The notes under the pieces are model-generated. The model searched no databases, was not told the DNA's origin, and was given only the letters and a program-made list of their open reading frames with translations. Below are positions 6,737 through 14,532 of a stretch of DNA of 20,971 bases, piece by piece. Positions within the stretch are counted from its first letter, which is position 1, and each line of letters begins with the position of its first letter. The stretch is from a virus, in IMG/VR virus record IMGVR_UViG_3300028178_000026, positions 1 to 20,971 of that record; one strand, written 5' to 3'. The position numbers were made by a program, and so were the translations under genes.

Positions 6737-8050
6737 ATGGGACTGTTGCGCGACATCAGAACGGCGGTGTTCGGGCGTAAGATAACCCGCATCGAAGACA
6801 TCTTCGGCGGTGTCTTGTCCGGGCTGACGGTTGACCAACTGCGCGACTACGAGAGTTACCTTCGCGCATCCAGCAAGAAGGTTTGGGCCAGCTGGAAGTC
6901 CATTGACCTGAAAGCGCAGGCGTGCGCTGAAACGAAGATAGCCTTCATGTCAGGCAAGACGGAGGCAGCGCAGAAGCCGGTTGAAGCTCCAAAGGAACTT
7001 GCGGCCCTCATGGACAGGCCAAATGACCATGAGACGTTCCATGACATCATCTACAAGACCGTGTTCCACATCGCGGCGACGGGTAACGCCTACTGGTATA
7101 AGAACGAGGCGACGGTAACGGGAGAGCGGCCCCGTAGCATTATGCTTCTCAACCCGAAGCGCGTGAAGATTGTCTGCGATGATCGCCGGGGTCTGACGGG
7201 CTACATCTACAAGACGAACGGCAAGGACGTGCCGCTCCAGCCGCAGGAAATCATCCACTTCAAGAAGCCGCACCCAAACAATGACTGGTATGGGCTGGGT
7301 GAGTTGGAGGCGGCGGAAACCTTGTTCCAAGAGAACCTTGACCGTCAGGCGTGGAGCCGGAACTTCTGGAAGCACGGCGCGTCGCCATCTGGCGTGCTTG
7401 TGATGAAAGAGCGAGTTGAGAGCCAGACGGAGTTCGACAAGCTGAAGGCACGGTGGGATGAGCAATACTCTGGCGTGAACAACGCGGGCAAGACGGCGAT
7501 TCTGACGGGCGACTGGAGCTACCAGCAACTCGGCTTGACCGCTCAGGAAATGCAGGACATTGAGCGGAGCAAGTTCAACGTCGAGAGCATCGCGTGTGTG
7601 CATGGCGTGCCGCTGTCTGTGCTTGGAGTGAAGGACGCGGCGAATTACGCGACGGCTGAGATTGATGGCGTTCGGTTCCGCACGACGGCGGTGAGGCCAA
7701 TACTGAAGTTGCTCGAAGCGGTTCTCAACAGCAAGTTCATGCCCGGCTACGGCCAGAACATCCGGTTGCAGTTTTGCCTGTCAGGTCTGGTCAACACGGG
7801 CGCGATGATGGAGCTTATCAAGGCCGGGTTTGACCGTGGCATCTTCACGCCGAACCAATGCCTTGCCATGCTTGGCGAGCCAACAGTGGATGAAGACCCG
7901 CTGATGGATAGCCGATTCATTTCTTCGATGTATGTCCCGATGGAGATTGCGGGCGCGGCCTCTCTGGACAAGGCAGAGGCGGCGGGCCGGGCGCTCGTTG
8001 AGAAACAGCTTCACTCTCTGATTCACGGCGACAAGCCAAAGGGGGATTAA
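6737..8050 (+). CDS. Portal protein, HK97 family
   Basis: The 437-residue product forms the dodecameric channel at the capsid vertex through which DNA enters and leaves. Family hallmarks are visible: WASWKSIDLKAQACAETKIAF (51-70), HIAATGNAYWYK (111-122), a PKRVKIV strand followed by EIIHFKKPHP (171-180) and YGLGELEAAE (185-194), then FWKHGASPSGVL and ERSKFNVESIACVHGVPLSVLGV, which matches the region before the crown where HK97-type portals carry an RxxxIAxxFGVPxxLLG-like motif. Length is normal for the family. It is preceded by a GGAGAAAA ribosome site and followed four bases later by the minor head gene. Nothing is missing. The conventional neighbour upstream would be terminase, but the TTN genes intervene. 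Confidence 0.93.
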   Translation: MGLLRDIRTAVFGRKITRIEDIFGGVLSGLTVDQLRDYESYLRASSKKVWASWKSIDLKAQACAETKIAFMSGKTEAAQKPVEAPKELAALMDRPNDHETFHDIIYKTVFHIAATGNAYWYKNEATVTGERPRSIMLLNPKRVKIVCDDRRGLTGYIYKTNGKDVPLQPQEIIHFKKPHPNNDWYGLGELEAAETLFQENLDRQAWSRNFWKHGASPSGVLVMKERVESQTEFDKLKARWDEQYSGVNNAGKTAILTGDWSYQQLGLTAQEMQDIERSKFNVESIACVHGVPLSVLGVKDAANYATAEIDGVRFRTTAVRPILKLLEAVLNSKFMPGYGQNIRLQFCLSGLVNTGAMMELIKAGFDRGIFTPNQCLAMLGEPTVDEDPLMDSRFISSMYVPMEIAGAASLDKAEAAGRALVEKQLHSLIHGDKPKGD

Positions 8051-8054
8051 CCTC

Positions 8055-9008
8055 ATGCCTACGGCGTGCGCGTGCCGGCATCATCGTCCTACGGCGGCCT
8101 CTACTCTGGCGGCGCTTGGAGGCAAGGCGCTGTTCATCCCGAAGGACGGCTGGACGAAGCAACGCTTCGCGGTCTATGGCGCGGCGATGCTGAAGGCGCT
8201 TGTGCGACAGGCATACATTGCGAAGGCTCAGGCCATGAAACCGCTGGCGCTGGCGGCTCGCAATCAAATGCTTGCCCGCGTCGAGCAGGTCATAGCTAAA
8301 GTGCAACGTCTGGCGGAAAACCCCATGCACCATCGGGGGGCCGTCTCTTTCCCTTGCCCGCCCTCGAATCGTTCCGCATTCGGGCGTATAGGGGCCAAGC
8401 TGACAGTAAATCTCGACCTTCCGGGCGGTGACGTGTGGAATGAGGCTCTAAACCAAGTGTTTGAAGATGCCGGAATCGAAGCCGTGGCGTCCTATATGCC
8501 GCCGATTCAGAGCGTCATGGCACAAGGGTATGGCCGAACGACGGTGCTGCTTGGCGGTGAACCGGCGCGTGATGCGGCGGCGCGGATGGCGCGGATGGCG
8601 CGGCAAGTGGCGGAGAAGATAACCTCCGTGGATGAGACAACCCGTGATGGCATTGCGGCTATCGTGAGGGAAGGGATTGAGGAAGGTTCGACGCTTGGCG
8701 AACTGATTGCCGAACTGCGAGACGGCTATGAGGACATCGCGGCGTGGCGTTCGGCCCGGATAGCGCGGACGGAGTTGAGCAACGCATGGACACGCGGCAG
8801 CGCGGAAGCCTACAAGGAATGCGACATGCTGGAAACGGTAAGCGTCATCGGTTGCACCGCCGAGGAACCGGAGTGGGAATACAACGGTGAGCCGACCTGT
8901 AACTACGCGGGGTTGCCCGTGGCGGAACTTGATGCGTTCCTTGAAGCCGGCTTCCATCCAAACCACACGGGAACGCTTGTGCCGGATGAGTTCAAGAGCG
9001 AGTGGTGA
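8055..9008 (+). CDS. Minor head protein, Mu gpF-like
   Basis: The 317-residue protein has the C-terminal phage head-morphogenesis pattern: a long helical region ending in WRSARIARTELSNAWTRGSAEAY (231-253) with the IARTE signature, then a cysteine-bearing strand (IGCTAEEPEW) and FHPNHTG (300-306), in place of the common HPNCRC ending. Such proteins attach to the portal and are packaged in the head, sometimes ejected with DNA. A 9-base tandem repeat near 8580-8605 encodes MARMARMAR in a helix. The N-terminal 100 residues (CACRHHRP start, basic and Ala-rich) are not recognisable. A run of six Gs at 8335-8340 falls in a poorly conserved stretch; the frame stays open, so I treat the gene as intact. 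AAGGGGG precedes the ATG. Confidence 0.8.
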   Translation: MPTACACRHHRPTAASTLAALGGKALFIPKDGWTKQRFAVYGAAMLKALVRQAYIAKAQAMKPLALAARNQMLARVEQVIAKVQRLAENPMHHRGAVSFPCPPSNRSAFGRIGAKLTVNLDLPGGDVWNEALNQVFEDAGIEAVASYMPPIQSVMAQGYGRTTVLLGGEPARDAAARMARMARQVAEKITSVDETTRDGIAAIVREGIEEGSTLGELIAELRDGYEDIAAWRSARIARTELSNAWTRGSAEAYKECDMLETVSVIGCTAEEPEWEYNGEPTCNYAGLPVAELDAFLEAGFHPNHTGTLVPDEFKSEW

Positions 9009-9067
9009 TTTATTCGTTGACGCCAACGGGTGTGAGTGATAGAAACGCAACATCGAAGGACGACACA

Positions 9068-10195
9068 ATGCCACTTCAACCGCTCAACCGAAAGTTCACA
9101 GTCCTGCGGCAAGCACCCGTTGCTCCCCCTGTCGCCAAAGGTGATACTACCGACCATCACGCCGACGATGATGCCGCTACCCGTGCGGCGCGTGAAGCGT
9201 GTGCCAAGTCGCTTCACAAGGCGGCGGCGTGCGCTGAGAAGTGTGACTCGAAGGATGCGGGTCACAAGTGCATCACAAAGGCCACCGCGTCCATGTGCCG
9301 TCAGGTGGCAGCGATGGTGATGCCTGACTTGGAGTTGAACCTTGCGGCGGATGAGGAACTGAAGTGCGGGCCGGGCTGCCGTTGCTCTGCGGATGTGTGT
9401 TGCGAAAACGGCCCCAAGTGCGGTGACGTGTCTGCATTGCTTGGCAGCGTCGTGAAGATGATGCGGGATTGCGCCGACCACCATGACTCGACGGCGGCAG
9501 GCTCCGCCGGGGCCGGGGCGGTGCCGTCTGATGACCAATCCGCTACGGATGCGGAAGTGCGCTCCGCCCTCGGTCACACCGCCAAGCGGTTTGACGTGTC
9601 GCTGGCGTTCAAGGACGCGGATAGCATCCAGTCAACGGCCTTGAAGGGGCCGGATGGTCACGTCCTTGACTACCGTGATGTGAAGTTCACGGGCTACCTC
9701 TCGACGTTCACGAACATGACGCCGGCTGACCGTCAAGGGGATACCGTTGTCAACGGCGCGTTCGCTGAAACCATCGCACGGTTCAAGCTCAACCCGATGA
9801 TGCTGCGCGACCACTACAACAGCACGGAGAATGTCGCCGGCTCGTTCGATTCAATCTCAGAGGATGCCGCCGGCCTGAAGGTCATTGGCCGGGTGTCCAA
9901 CTCCCCGCAGATGATAAACGCCCGGTTTGACATCGTGGAAAAACATCTTCGCACGATGAGCATGGGCGGCATCTTCCACTACAACGATGATGGCCGAACC
10001 ATCTTCAAGGTGGACTTGTGGGAAGGCTCGTTGACGCCTATCCCGGCCAACCCGGATGCGCGAATCAACACTCGCGCCCTGACCCGGAGCGAAGTAAAGC
10101 GGGCGAAATCTTTCATGCAGGTCGCGGCGCAAGCCGGCGGCGGTCGCGGTGAAACCAACGGGAGTAACGGTGGCGGCTCCGGTGCAACAAAGTGA
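9068..10195 (+). CDS. Prohead protease with cysteine-rich N-terminal region
   Basis: The ATG at 9068 follows AAGGA at a good distance; the frame is open upstream but only inside the previous gene. Of 375 residues, about 174-345 match an HK97-type prohead protease: VKFTGYLSTFTNMTPADRQGDTVVNGAF, MMLRDHY with candidate catalytic H249, LRTMSMGG with candidate nucleophile S298, and the closing WEGSLTPIPANPDA (318-331). It would trim the scaffold part of the capsid protein and itself. Residues 41-135 are odd: 12 cysteines (C45, 55, 59, 68, 77, 100, 104, 106, 111, 112, 118, 135) with several histidines, partly helical with C at 3-10 residue spacing. This is reminiscent of small copper-binding four-helix proteins but not a clear match. 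A Gly/Ser/Asn-rich tail ends the protein. The protease call is firm; the metal-binding idea is inference. Confidence 0.85.
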   Translation: MPLQPLNRKFTVLRQAPVAPPVAKGDTTDHHADDDAATRAAREACAKSLHKAAACAEKCDSKDAGHKCITKATASMCRQVAAMVMPDLELNLAADEELKCGPGCRCSADVCCENGPKCGDVSALLGSVVKMMRDCADHHDSTAAGSAGAGAVPSDDQSATDAEVRSALGHTAKRFDVSLAFKDADSIQSTALKGPDGHVLDYRDVKFTGYLSTFTNMTPADRQGDTVVNGAFAETIARFKLNPMMLRDHYNSTENVAGSFDSISEDAAGLKVIGRVSNSPQMINARFDIVEKHLRTMSMGGIFHYNDDGRTIFKVDLWEGSLTPIPANPDARINTRALTRSEVKRAKSFMQVAAQAGGGRGETNGSNGGGSGATK

Positions 10196-10253
10196 CTTGC
10201 GAAAACGGAATGCCTCACCGTCTTGAGGCGCTAACTGAACAGAAGGAAACATC

Positions 10254-11906
10254 GTGAAAACATTCAAAGACGCCAAGGCCGCTTATGAAGCGGCTGTGGC
10301 AGCCAAGAAAGACGCGGCGGAACTCGCCACGTTGAAACAGACGATGGACGATGCCTTCACCGCTCTGAGCGCCGAAGACAAAAAGACGCTGGAAGGTGAG
10401 AGCAACATCGTGACGCTTGCGGACATCCGCGCCGCCATCGTTGACGCCGTGAAAACGCAGATTGAAGCCTCCATGCCGAAGGGCGCGACCGCCCCGACGC
10501 TGGACGACATCAAGGCTGCGGTCGAAGCCGCGTTCAAGACCCACACCGAAGCGAAGAAAGTTCCGACCACGGATGAAATCAAGTCCATCGTCGGCGCTAT
10601 CGTGACGGAGCAGGTCAAGAACATCCGCGTGCCGGGCAAGCAGCTTGGCAATGCGAATGACCCCGACCCGAATGCGAACCCGGAAGGCCGTATCTCCATT
10701 CCGACCACGCTCCGAAAGGACAATCTGCCGCTTCACCTGAAGCAGCTTTTCAACTTGATGACGTGGGGCAAGACCAACACGGGCGTTCCGCACAAGAGCA
10801 TCCTGAATGATGGCATTCGGGACAGCGACTTGCAGGCGGCCTGTCAGAAGGGTGAGCGTGAGCTTGACCGCGTGCGCGGTAAGGCCATGAGCATGACTCC
10901 GGTGGAGTTCGTCGCTCACGGGCGCAAGACGTTGGCGACCGCCGACAACGGCGATTTCGTGCCTGTGGACTTGTCGAGCGAGTTGCAGCGCCGGCTCTAC
11001 CTTGAGTCGGTGCTTGCGGGCTTGCTCGCCAGCCGCGAGTTGGAAATGCCGTCGCCCGATTATCGTCTGCCGCTGACGACCACGTTGCCCTCGTTTGGCT
11101 TGTTCTCCACGGAGAACACGCTGGCGATTGGCAGCGACCCCGGCACGGACGGTATCCACCTCATCGCCAAGAAGGTGATGGGCCGTTGCGACTACTCATA
11201 CGAGATTGACGAGGACAGCATCATCCCGATTCTGCCGCTCATCACATCCTCGCTGGCGCAGTCAGCGGGCCTTGCCCTCGACAGCATGATTATCAATGGT
11301 GACACCACCGCGACCCACATGGACAGCGACATCGCCGCGAATGCCGGCCTGCCGACGAACATGGTGGCTGCGGAGAAGGCGTGGAAGGGATTTCGCAAGT
11401 TCGCGCTTGCGGCCAGTCTCGTCAGCGACTTCTCGACCGGTGGCATCAGCGATGCCAACCTGCGGACGCTTCGCAAGAAGCTCGGCAAGTATGGTCTGAG
11501 GCTGAATGGCTCAACCATCTGGCTCGTTGGCCCCAACGGTTACAGCGACATGCTCGGCATCCCGCTCGTTCAGACGCTCTACAGCTACGGCCCGCAAGCG
11601 ACGGTGCTTACCGGTGAACTCTCGCAGTTCAGCGGTATGCCCATCATCGCTTCGGAGCGTTGCCGTGAGGACTTGAATGCCTCTGGCGTCTATGACGGCT
11701 CGACCGTCACGAAGGGTTCCGTGCTGGCGGTGAACCTCGACCGGTTCCTGATGGGCCGGCGTCGGGAGTTCACGGTGGAAGCGTTCCGCGACCCCCGCCT
11801 CCAGCAGACCAACATCATCGCGGCGTTCCGTCGGGCGTTCAGCCCCATCGAGACGCCATCCGCGACTGTGCCGACCGTTGCGCTCGGCTACAACTACGCG
11901 GCTTAA
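10254..11906 (+). CDS. Major capsid protein, HK97 fold, with N-terminal scaffold domain
   Basis: The GTG start follows AAGGAAA. Of 550 residues, 1-125 are helical and charged (KDAKAAYEAAVAAKKDAAEL), as in HK97 delta domains that act as an internal scaffold and are removed by the upstream protease. Within them are three related units: LADIRAAIVDAVKTQIEA, LDDIKAAVEAAFKTHTEA and TDEIKSIVGAIVTEQ. The shell domain runs from about 225 to the end: ATADNGDFVPVDLSSELQRRL, a hydrophobic spine helix (SSLAQSAGLALDSMIING), NLRTLRKKLGKYGLRLNGSTIWLVGPNGYSDML, GMPIIASERCRED, and FLMGRRREFTVEAFRDPRLQQT, all typical of Phage_capsid members. Position after the protease is canonical. A structured non-coding leader follows the stop. 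Confidence 0.92.
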   Translation: MKTFKDAKAAYEAAVAAKKDAAELATLKQTMDDAFTALSAEDKKTLEGESNIVTLADIRAAIVDAVKTQIEASMPKGATAPTLDDIKAAVEAAFKTHTEAKKVPTTDEIKSIVGAIVTEQVKNIRVPGKQLGNANDPDPNANPEGRISIPTTLRKDNLPLHLKQLFNLMTWGKTNTGVPHKSILNDGIRDSDLQAACQKGERELDRVRGKAMSMTPVEFVAHGRKTLATADNGDFVPVDLSSELQRRLYLESVLAGLLASRELEMPSPDYRLPLTTTLPSFGLFSTENTLAIGSDPGTDGIHLIAKKVMGRCDYSYEIDEDSIIPILPLITSSLAQSAGLALDSMIINGDTTATHMDSDIAANAGLPTNMVAAEKAWKGFRKFALAASLVSDFSTGGISDANLRTLRKKLGKYGLRLNGSTIWLVGPNGYSDMLGIPLVQTLYSYGPQATVLTGELSQFSGMPIIASERCREDLNASGVYDGSTVTKGSVLAVNLDRFLMGRRREFTVEAFRDPRLQQTNIIAAFRRAFSPIETPSATVPTVALGYNYAA

Positions 11907-11921
11907 CCTCAATCCCGGTGA

Positions 11922-11951
11922 GGCCGGTGCGGGTTCATCCCCGTGCCGGCC
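11922..11951 (+). terminator. Strong GC hairpin just after the major capsid gene
   Basis: GGCCGGTGCGGG (11922-11933) pairs with CCCGTGCCGGCC (11940-11951) through 12 positions, two of them G-U, around a 6-base loop. It begins 15 bases after the capsid stop. There is no clear T-tract, so a Rho-independent terminator is uncertain; it may instead act as a partial terminator, a processing site or a 3'-end stabiliser for the abundant capsid transcript. Confidence 0.5.
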
Positions 11952-11972
11952 AAAGCCGGGCGCAGTTTCGTT

Positions 11973-12020
11973 GCCCGCCCACCGTCGGGCCGTCTCACGC
12001 TCTCCGTTGGAGCGGCCCGG
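11973..12020 (+). promoter_or_regulatory. Two mutually exclusive hairpins in the post-capsid leader
   Basis: GCCCG (11973-11977) can pair with CGGGC (11986-11990), but the same CGGGCCG (11986-11992) can pair perfectly with CGGCCCG (12013-12019). The two stems exclude each other, and the second ends about 33 bases before the ATG at 12053. This layout could modulate readthrough or translation of the next gene. It is seen as base complementarity only; no ligand class is recognised. Confidence 0.35.
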
Positions 12021-12052
12021 TGAGTGGCGGGAAACCTGAAAGGAAAAGTAAC

Positions 12053-12268
12053 ATGGCCGTGAAAGTGAAGTATAAAGGCGAACGCCGGGTGTTTGGGGAC
12101 TTGACCCTTAATCCCGGCGTCGAAGTTACGCTCTCGGATGCACAGGTCAAGCAGGTGAACGCGGACGCGAAGTTCGCCGCCGGCTTTGACTTTGAGACTG
12201 CCGAGAAAATCAGCGAAGCGCCCGTTGTCGCACCGAAGCCGAGGCCGGTTTCTAAAGTGGCACCGTAG
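12053..12268 (+). CDS. Small YKG-family protein 1
   Basis: The 71-residue product starts at an ATG preceded by AAAGGAAAAG; longer in-frame starts reach back into the hairpin leader and are unlikely. VKYKGERRVFGDLTLNPGVEVTLSDAQVKQV is a small beta-type segment, followed by AGFDFETAEK and a Pro/Lys-rich tail. The first 50 residues align by eye with the start of the next protein (AKYKG ... LRMGDMVALTDKEAACI ... WWEFQ). It lies directly after the major capsid gene, where decoration, neck or small chaperone proteins are often found. Exact function is unknown; decoration or head-tail joining are the leading guesses. Confidence 0.68.
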   Translation: MAVKVKYKGERRVFGDLTLNPGVEVTLSDAQVKQVNADAKFAAGFDFETAEKISEAPVVAPKPRPVSKVAP

Positions 12269-12300
12269 CGCACACAAGAAAGGAGTAAGAGCAAGGCACA

Positions 12301-12753
12301 ATGCCAATCAACGCGAAATACAAAGGGCCGGCACGAGACGTAGGGCGGTTCGGACATCTGAGAATGGGCGACATGGTAGCCCTGACGGACAAGGAAGCCG
12401 CCTGTATCCGGGCAACTCCAGACATCCTGAAATGGTGGGAGTTCCAGAAGGACGGTAAGGGCGCTGCGGTGAATACCTTTGTCGAGACGGTTGCTCCAGA
12501 GAAGGAAGTTCCAGAGCAGGTCAAGGCGCGGCTGGACAAGGACAGCAAGGAGAAACAGCGGGTGGAGCGGTTGAACTCCGTGAATGACCCGCGCAACGCG
12601 GAACTGCAAAACCTGAGTGAGAAATCATTCGCTCAGTTGATGATTATGGTGCAGACGCTCGCCACGCAAGGCATCGAAGTTGTGGTGACGCCGACAATGG
12701 GACACCGCGACCTTGTGGCGGCCATCCTTGCGGCGAAGTATCCACGAGCGTAG
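12301..12753 (+). CDS. YKG-family protein 2 with C-terminal helical domain
   Basis: The product is 150 residues. Residues 1-50 (INAKYKG, GHLRMGDMVALTDKEAACI, KWWEFQKDGKG) resemble the preceding small protein, suggesting duplication. Residues 64-105 are charged and helical (PEQVKARLDKDSKEKQRVERL), and the C-terminus (SEKSFAQLMIMVQTLATQGIE, GHRDLVAAILAAKYP) looks like a small helical domain of the kind found on phage neck or capsid-associated proteins. The ATG follows a purine-rich stretch (AAAGGAG near 12279 and GCAAGGCACA nearer the start), and the stop codon overlaps the next ribosome site. It is likely a structural or assembly factor in the head-neck region; I cannot name it more precisely. 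Confidence 0.65.
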   Translation: MPINAKYKGPARDVGRFGHLRMGDMVALTDKEAACIRATPDILKWWEFQKDGKGAAVNTFVETVAPEKEVPEQVKARLDKDSKEKQRVERLNSVNDPRNAELQNLSEKSFAQLMIMVQTLATQGIEVVVTPTMGHRDLVAAILAAKYPRA

Positions 12754-12762
12754 GAGGCCACA

Positions 12763-13902
12763 ATGCCCGAAGCTGAAATCATATTCGAGGACATGGTAGC
12801 ACAGGAGGCGGCGGGTCTGGTCAACCCGTATTGCACTCTTGGCGAGTTGATGCAGGAATTGAAGAATGATGGCAGCAACGTCGCGTCTGAAAAGAGACAG
12901 GCTTTCCTCGGTGAGCTTCGCGCCGCAGTCAATAACGCGAGCAGGTGGATTGACCGCCACCTGTCCCGCGACTTTTTCTATCACGTCCACACCGACGAAC
13001 CTACTGCCGCCGGCTATCTGGAATCCCGCCCGGTTGAGCCGTATGCGCTCTTGTTCGATGACCACAGCCGGGCTATCTACAGGGAGAAGCTGTTCCTGAA
13101 CTACCGGCCCGTCGTGAGGATGGATGAGATAGCGGTGATGAGTGTGAACAGTGAGGGTGCTATCCAGAAATGGCAGGTGCTTCAGCAGTCCTATGACTTC
13201 ACGGTTGCTTACGACATGAGTAGCGTGAATGAGGATTACTGTGTAGTGAAGCGGCTTGCTGGCCCGTGGTATTACTACTGGCCGCAGGCGTATCCGATGG
13301 GAACGCGGACATGGGCCGTGTCGCGCCCGGCAGCCATCCTTCAGGTGCGGGGGCTGTTCGGATACCCGCAGCCTACTTTGCGGCCCGCTACGGCGTCCGC
13401 AGGCGGCTCTACGCAGGCTTCTGGCTGGCGTCTGGATTCTGCAAAGGCGCTCCCGACCGGGTTGCAGCTATGGTGGACGATTGAGGCGGATGAAGGTGTT
13501 GAAACTTGCACAGTGAGTGTCTATTTGGACGCGGCGCACTCTACGCTTGTGGCGCAAGGCTCAGGAGGCCAAGGCGCTGAGAATGCGCCCGCGTCCTTAA
13601 CTCTGAAGTCGCAATCGGTTCATGGCATTTGCGGCACGGTCAACGTCATCTACACGGAGGATGATGATGAGACGACGAACATCATCATCATCGGCCCGGT
13701 CATCGTTGACCGGACGCAGGTGCCGGCTGGAATCCCCGGTCACATCACACTGGCGACCCGGCTTGTGGCGGCGGCGCTCTCAGGCCACAACCGAAAAGAG
13801 GTTGCCGGGATGGACGGCCAGAAGCAGAGCATCCTGTCCAACGAGATTCCCAAGACGGTCTATAAGTTGCTTGGCAACAAGCAAACGCCCGTGGTTATCT
13901 GA
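12763..13902 (+). CDS. Head-tail connector (adaptor) with inserted beta domain
   Basis: The product is 379 residues, far above the usual 100-200 for a gp6/gp15-like adaptor. Residues 22-75 give the adaptor signature: YCTLGELMQELK, then AFLGELRAAVNNASRWIDRHLSRDFFYH. Residues 76-200 carry the strand-rich second part (LFLNYRPVVRMDEIAVMSV, YDFTVAYD, ILQVRGLFGYP). Residues 203-314 look like a separate beta domain (SGWRLDSAKALPTGLQLWWTIE, TCTVSVYLD, NVIYTEDDDETTNIIII). The C-terminal helix returns to adaptor type (PAGIPGHITLATRLVAAALSGHNRKEVAGMDG). The adaptor would dock on the portal and bridge to the neck. AGGAGG at the previous stop supports the start. Confidence 0.72.
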   Translation: MPEAEIIFEDMVAQEAAGLVNPYCTLGELMQELKNDGSNVASEKRQAFLGELRAAVNNASRWIDRHLSRDFFYHVHTDEPTAAGYLESRPVEPYALLFDDHSRAIYREKLFLNYRPVVRMDEIAVMSVNSEGAIQKWQVLQQSYDFTVAYDMSSVNEDYCVVKRLAGPWYYYWPQAYPMGTRTWAVSRPAAILQVRGLFGYPQPTLRPATASAGGSTQASGWRLDSAKALPTGLQLWWTIEADEGVETCTVSVYLDAAHSTLVAQGSGGQGAENAPASLTLKSQSVHGICGTVNVIYTEDDDETTNIIIIGPVIVDRTQVPAGIPGHITLATRLVAAALSGHNRKEVAGMDGQKQSILSNEIPKTVYKLLGNKQTPVVI

Positions 13903-13922
13903 CGGCGGAAAGGCGCTCAGCC

Positions 13923-14525
13923 TTGAACACCATCACCTACACAGATAACGCTTCGCCGGCTATCCGAAGGCTCCTAGCCGGGCTTCAGCCTCACAGGGTC
14001 AACCGCGTGGCGATGACTACGGCGCTTCAAGGTAAGACGCACATCGTCATGCTCACACCGAAGCGTTACACGGGCCATGCCCGGCAAGCGTGGCAGGTCT
14101 ATAACCCGACATGGGGTATCGCGGAGATTTCGCCGGGTCGCGGCGAGGACGAAACGGGCAACAAGGTAAAGATGAGGAACATCCTGTCTTGGCTCAACTT
14201 TGGCACGGCGGCTCATGGCCCGGTCACAGCGAAGGCGCTCTTTGTGCCGATTTCTCAGCGGGCTGTGATGATGACGTTGCAGGGCTTCAGGGATACGGGG
14301 ACATTTTCATTTTGGGCTGGCACGAAACTCATCCGGGTCAAGGGAACACGCGGCGGCCAGATGCTTCAATACGGCATTGATTACCTATGGTGCAAGCGGG
14401 TGCGCGGTATCACGGCCATGCACTTCGTTGAGGCAACGCGGGAGTTCTGCCGCATACGCGGGTTTATGAATGCCGTTGGCTACCTGAAATCTTTGATTGC
14501 GTCCACAGGCGCGGCGGGAGTATAA
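13923..14525 (+). CDS. Neck / tail-completion protein, HK97 gp10-like
   Basis: A TTG start at 13923 is proposed because GGAAAGG lies nine bases upstream and the upstream stop is close; the first in-frame ATG (codon 31) would remove the N-terminal helix. The product is 200 residues. The pattern helix (SPAIRRLLAGLQPHRVNRVAMTTAL), PKRYTGHARQAW, then WLNFGTAAHGPVTAKALFVPIS (90-111) matches gp10-like proteins, whose FGT...HxPxxAKxLxVP region is characteristic. They join the connector ring to the tail terminator. The C-terminal part (LWCKRVRGITAMHFVEATREF) fits the final helix. The protein is longer than many gp10 members. Confidence 0.66.
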   Translation: MNTITYTDNASPAIRRLLAGLQPHRVNRVAMTTALQGKTHIVMLTPKRYTGHARQAWQVYNPTWGIAEISPGRGEDETGNKVKMRNILSWLNFGTAAHGPVTAKALFVPISQRAVMMTLQGFRDTGTFSFWAGTKLIRVKGTRGGQMLQYGIDYLWCKRVRGITAMHFVEATREFCRIRGFMNAVGYLKSLIASTGAAGV

Positions 14526-14532
14526 GGAACAC

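Noticed and set aside
8335-8340. Run of six Gs in the minor head gene as a possible frameshift
   Set aside because: The frame is continuous on both sides, and the conserved C-terminal motifs remain in the same frame as the start.
8578-8606. Short tandem 9-base repeat as a mobile or CRISPR-like repeat
   Set aside because: It encodes MARMARMAR inside a helix of the minor head protein; too short and in-frame.
10215-11159. Minus-strand open frame opposite the major capsid gene
   Set aside because: Composition is Arg/His/Gln-rich with no domain pattern; the + strand capsid gene fully explains the region.
11921-11956. tRNA T-arm-like sequence GGGTTCATCCCC followed by CCGGCCA
   Set aside because: A 7-base loop breaks the stem after two pairs, and no acceptor, D or anticodon arm exists upstream, where the capsid gene is coding. 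A 12-bp hairpin with a 6-base loop explains it better.
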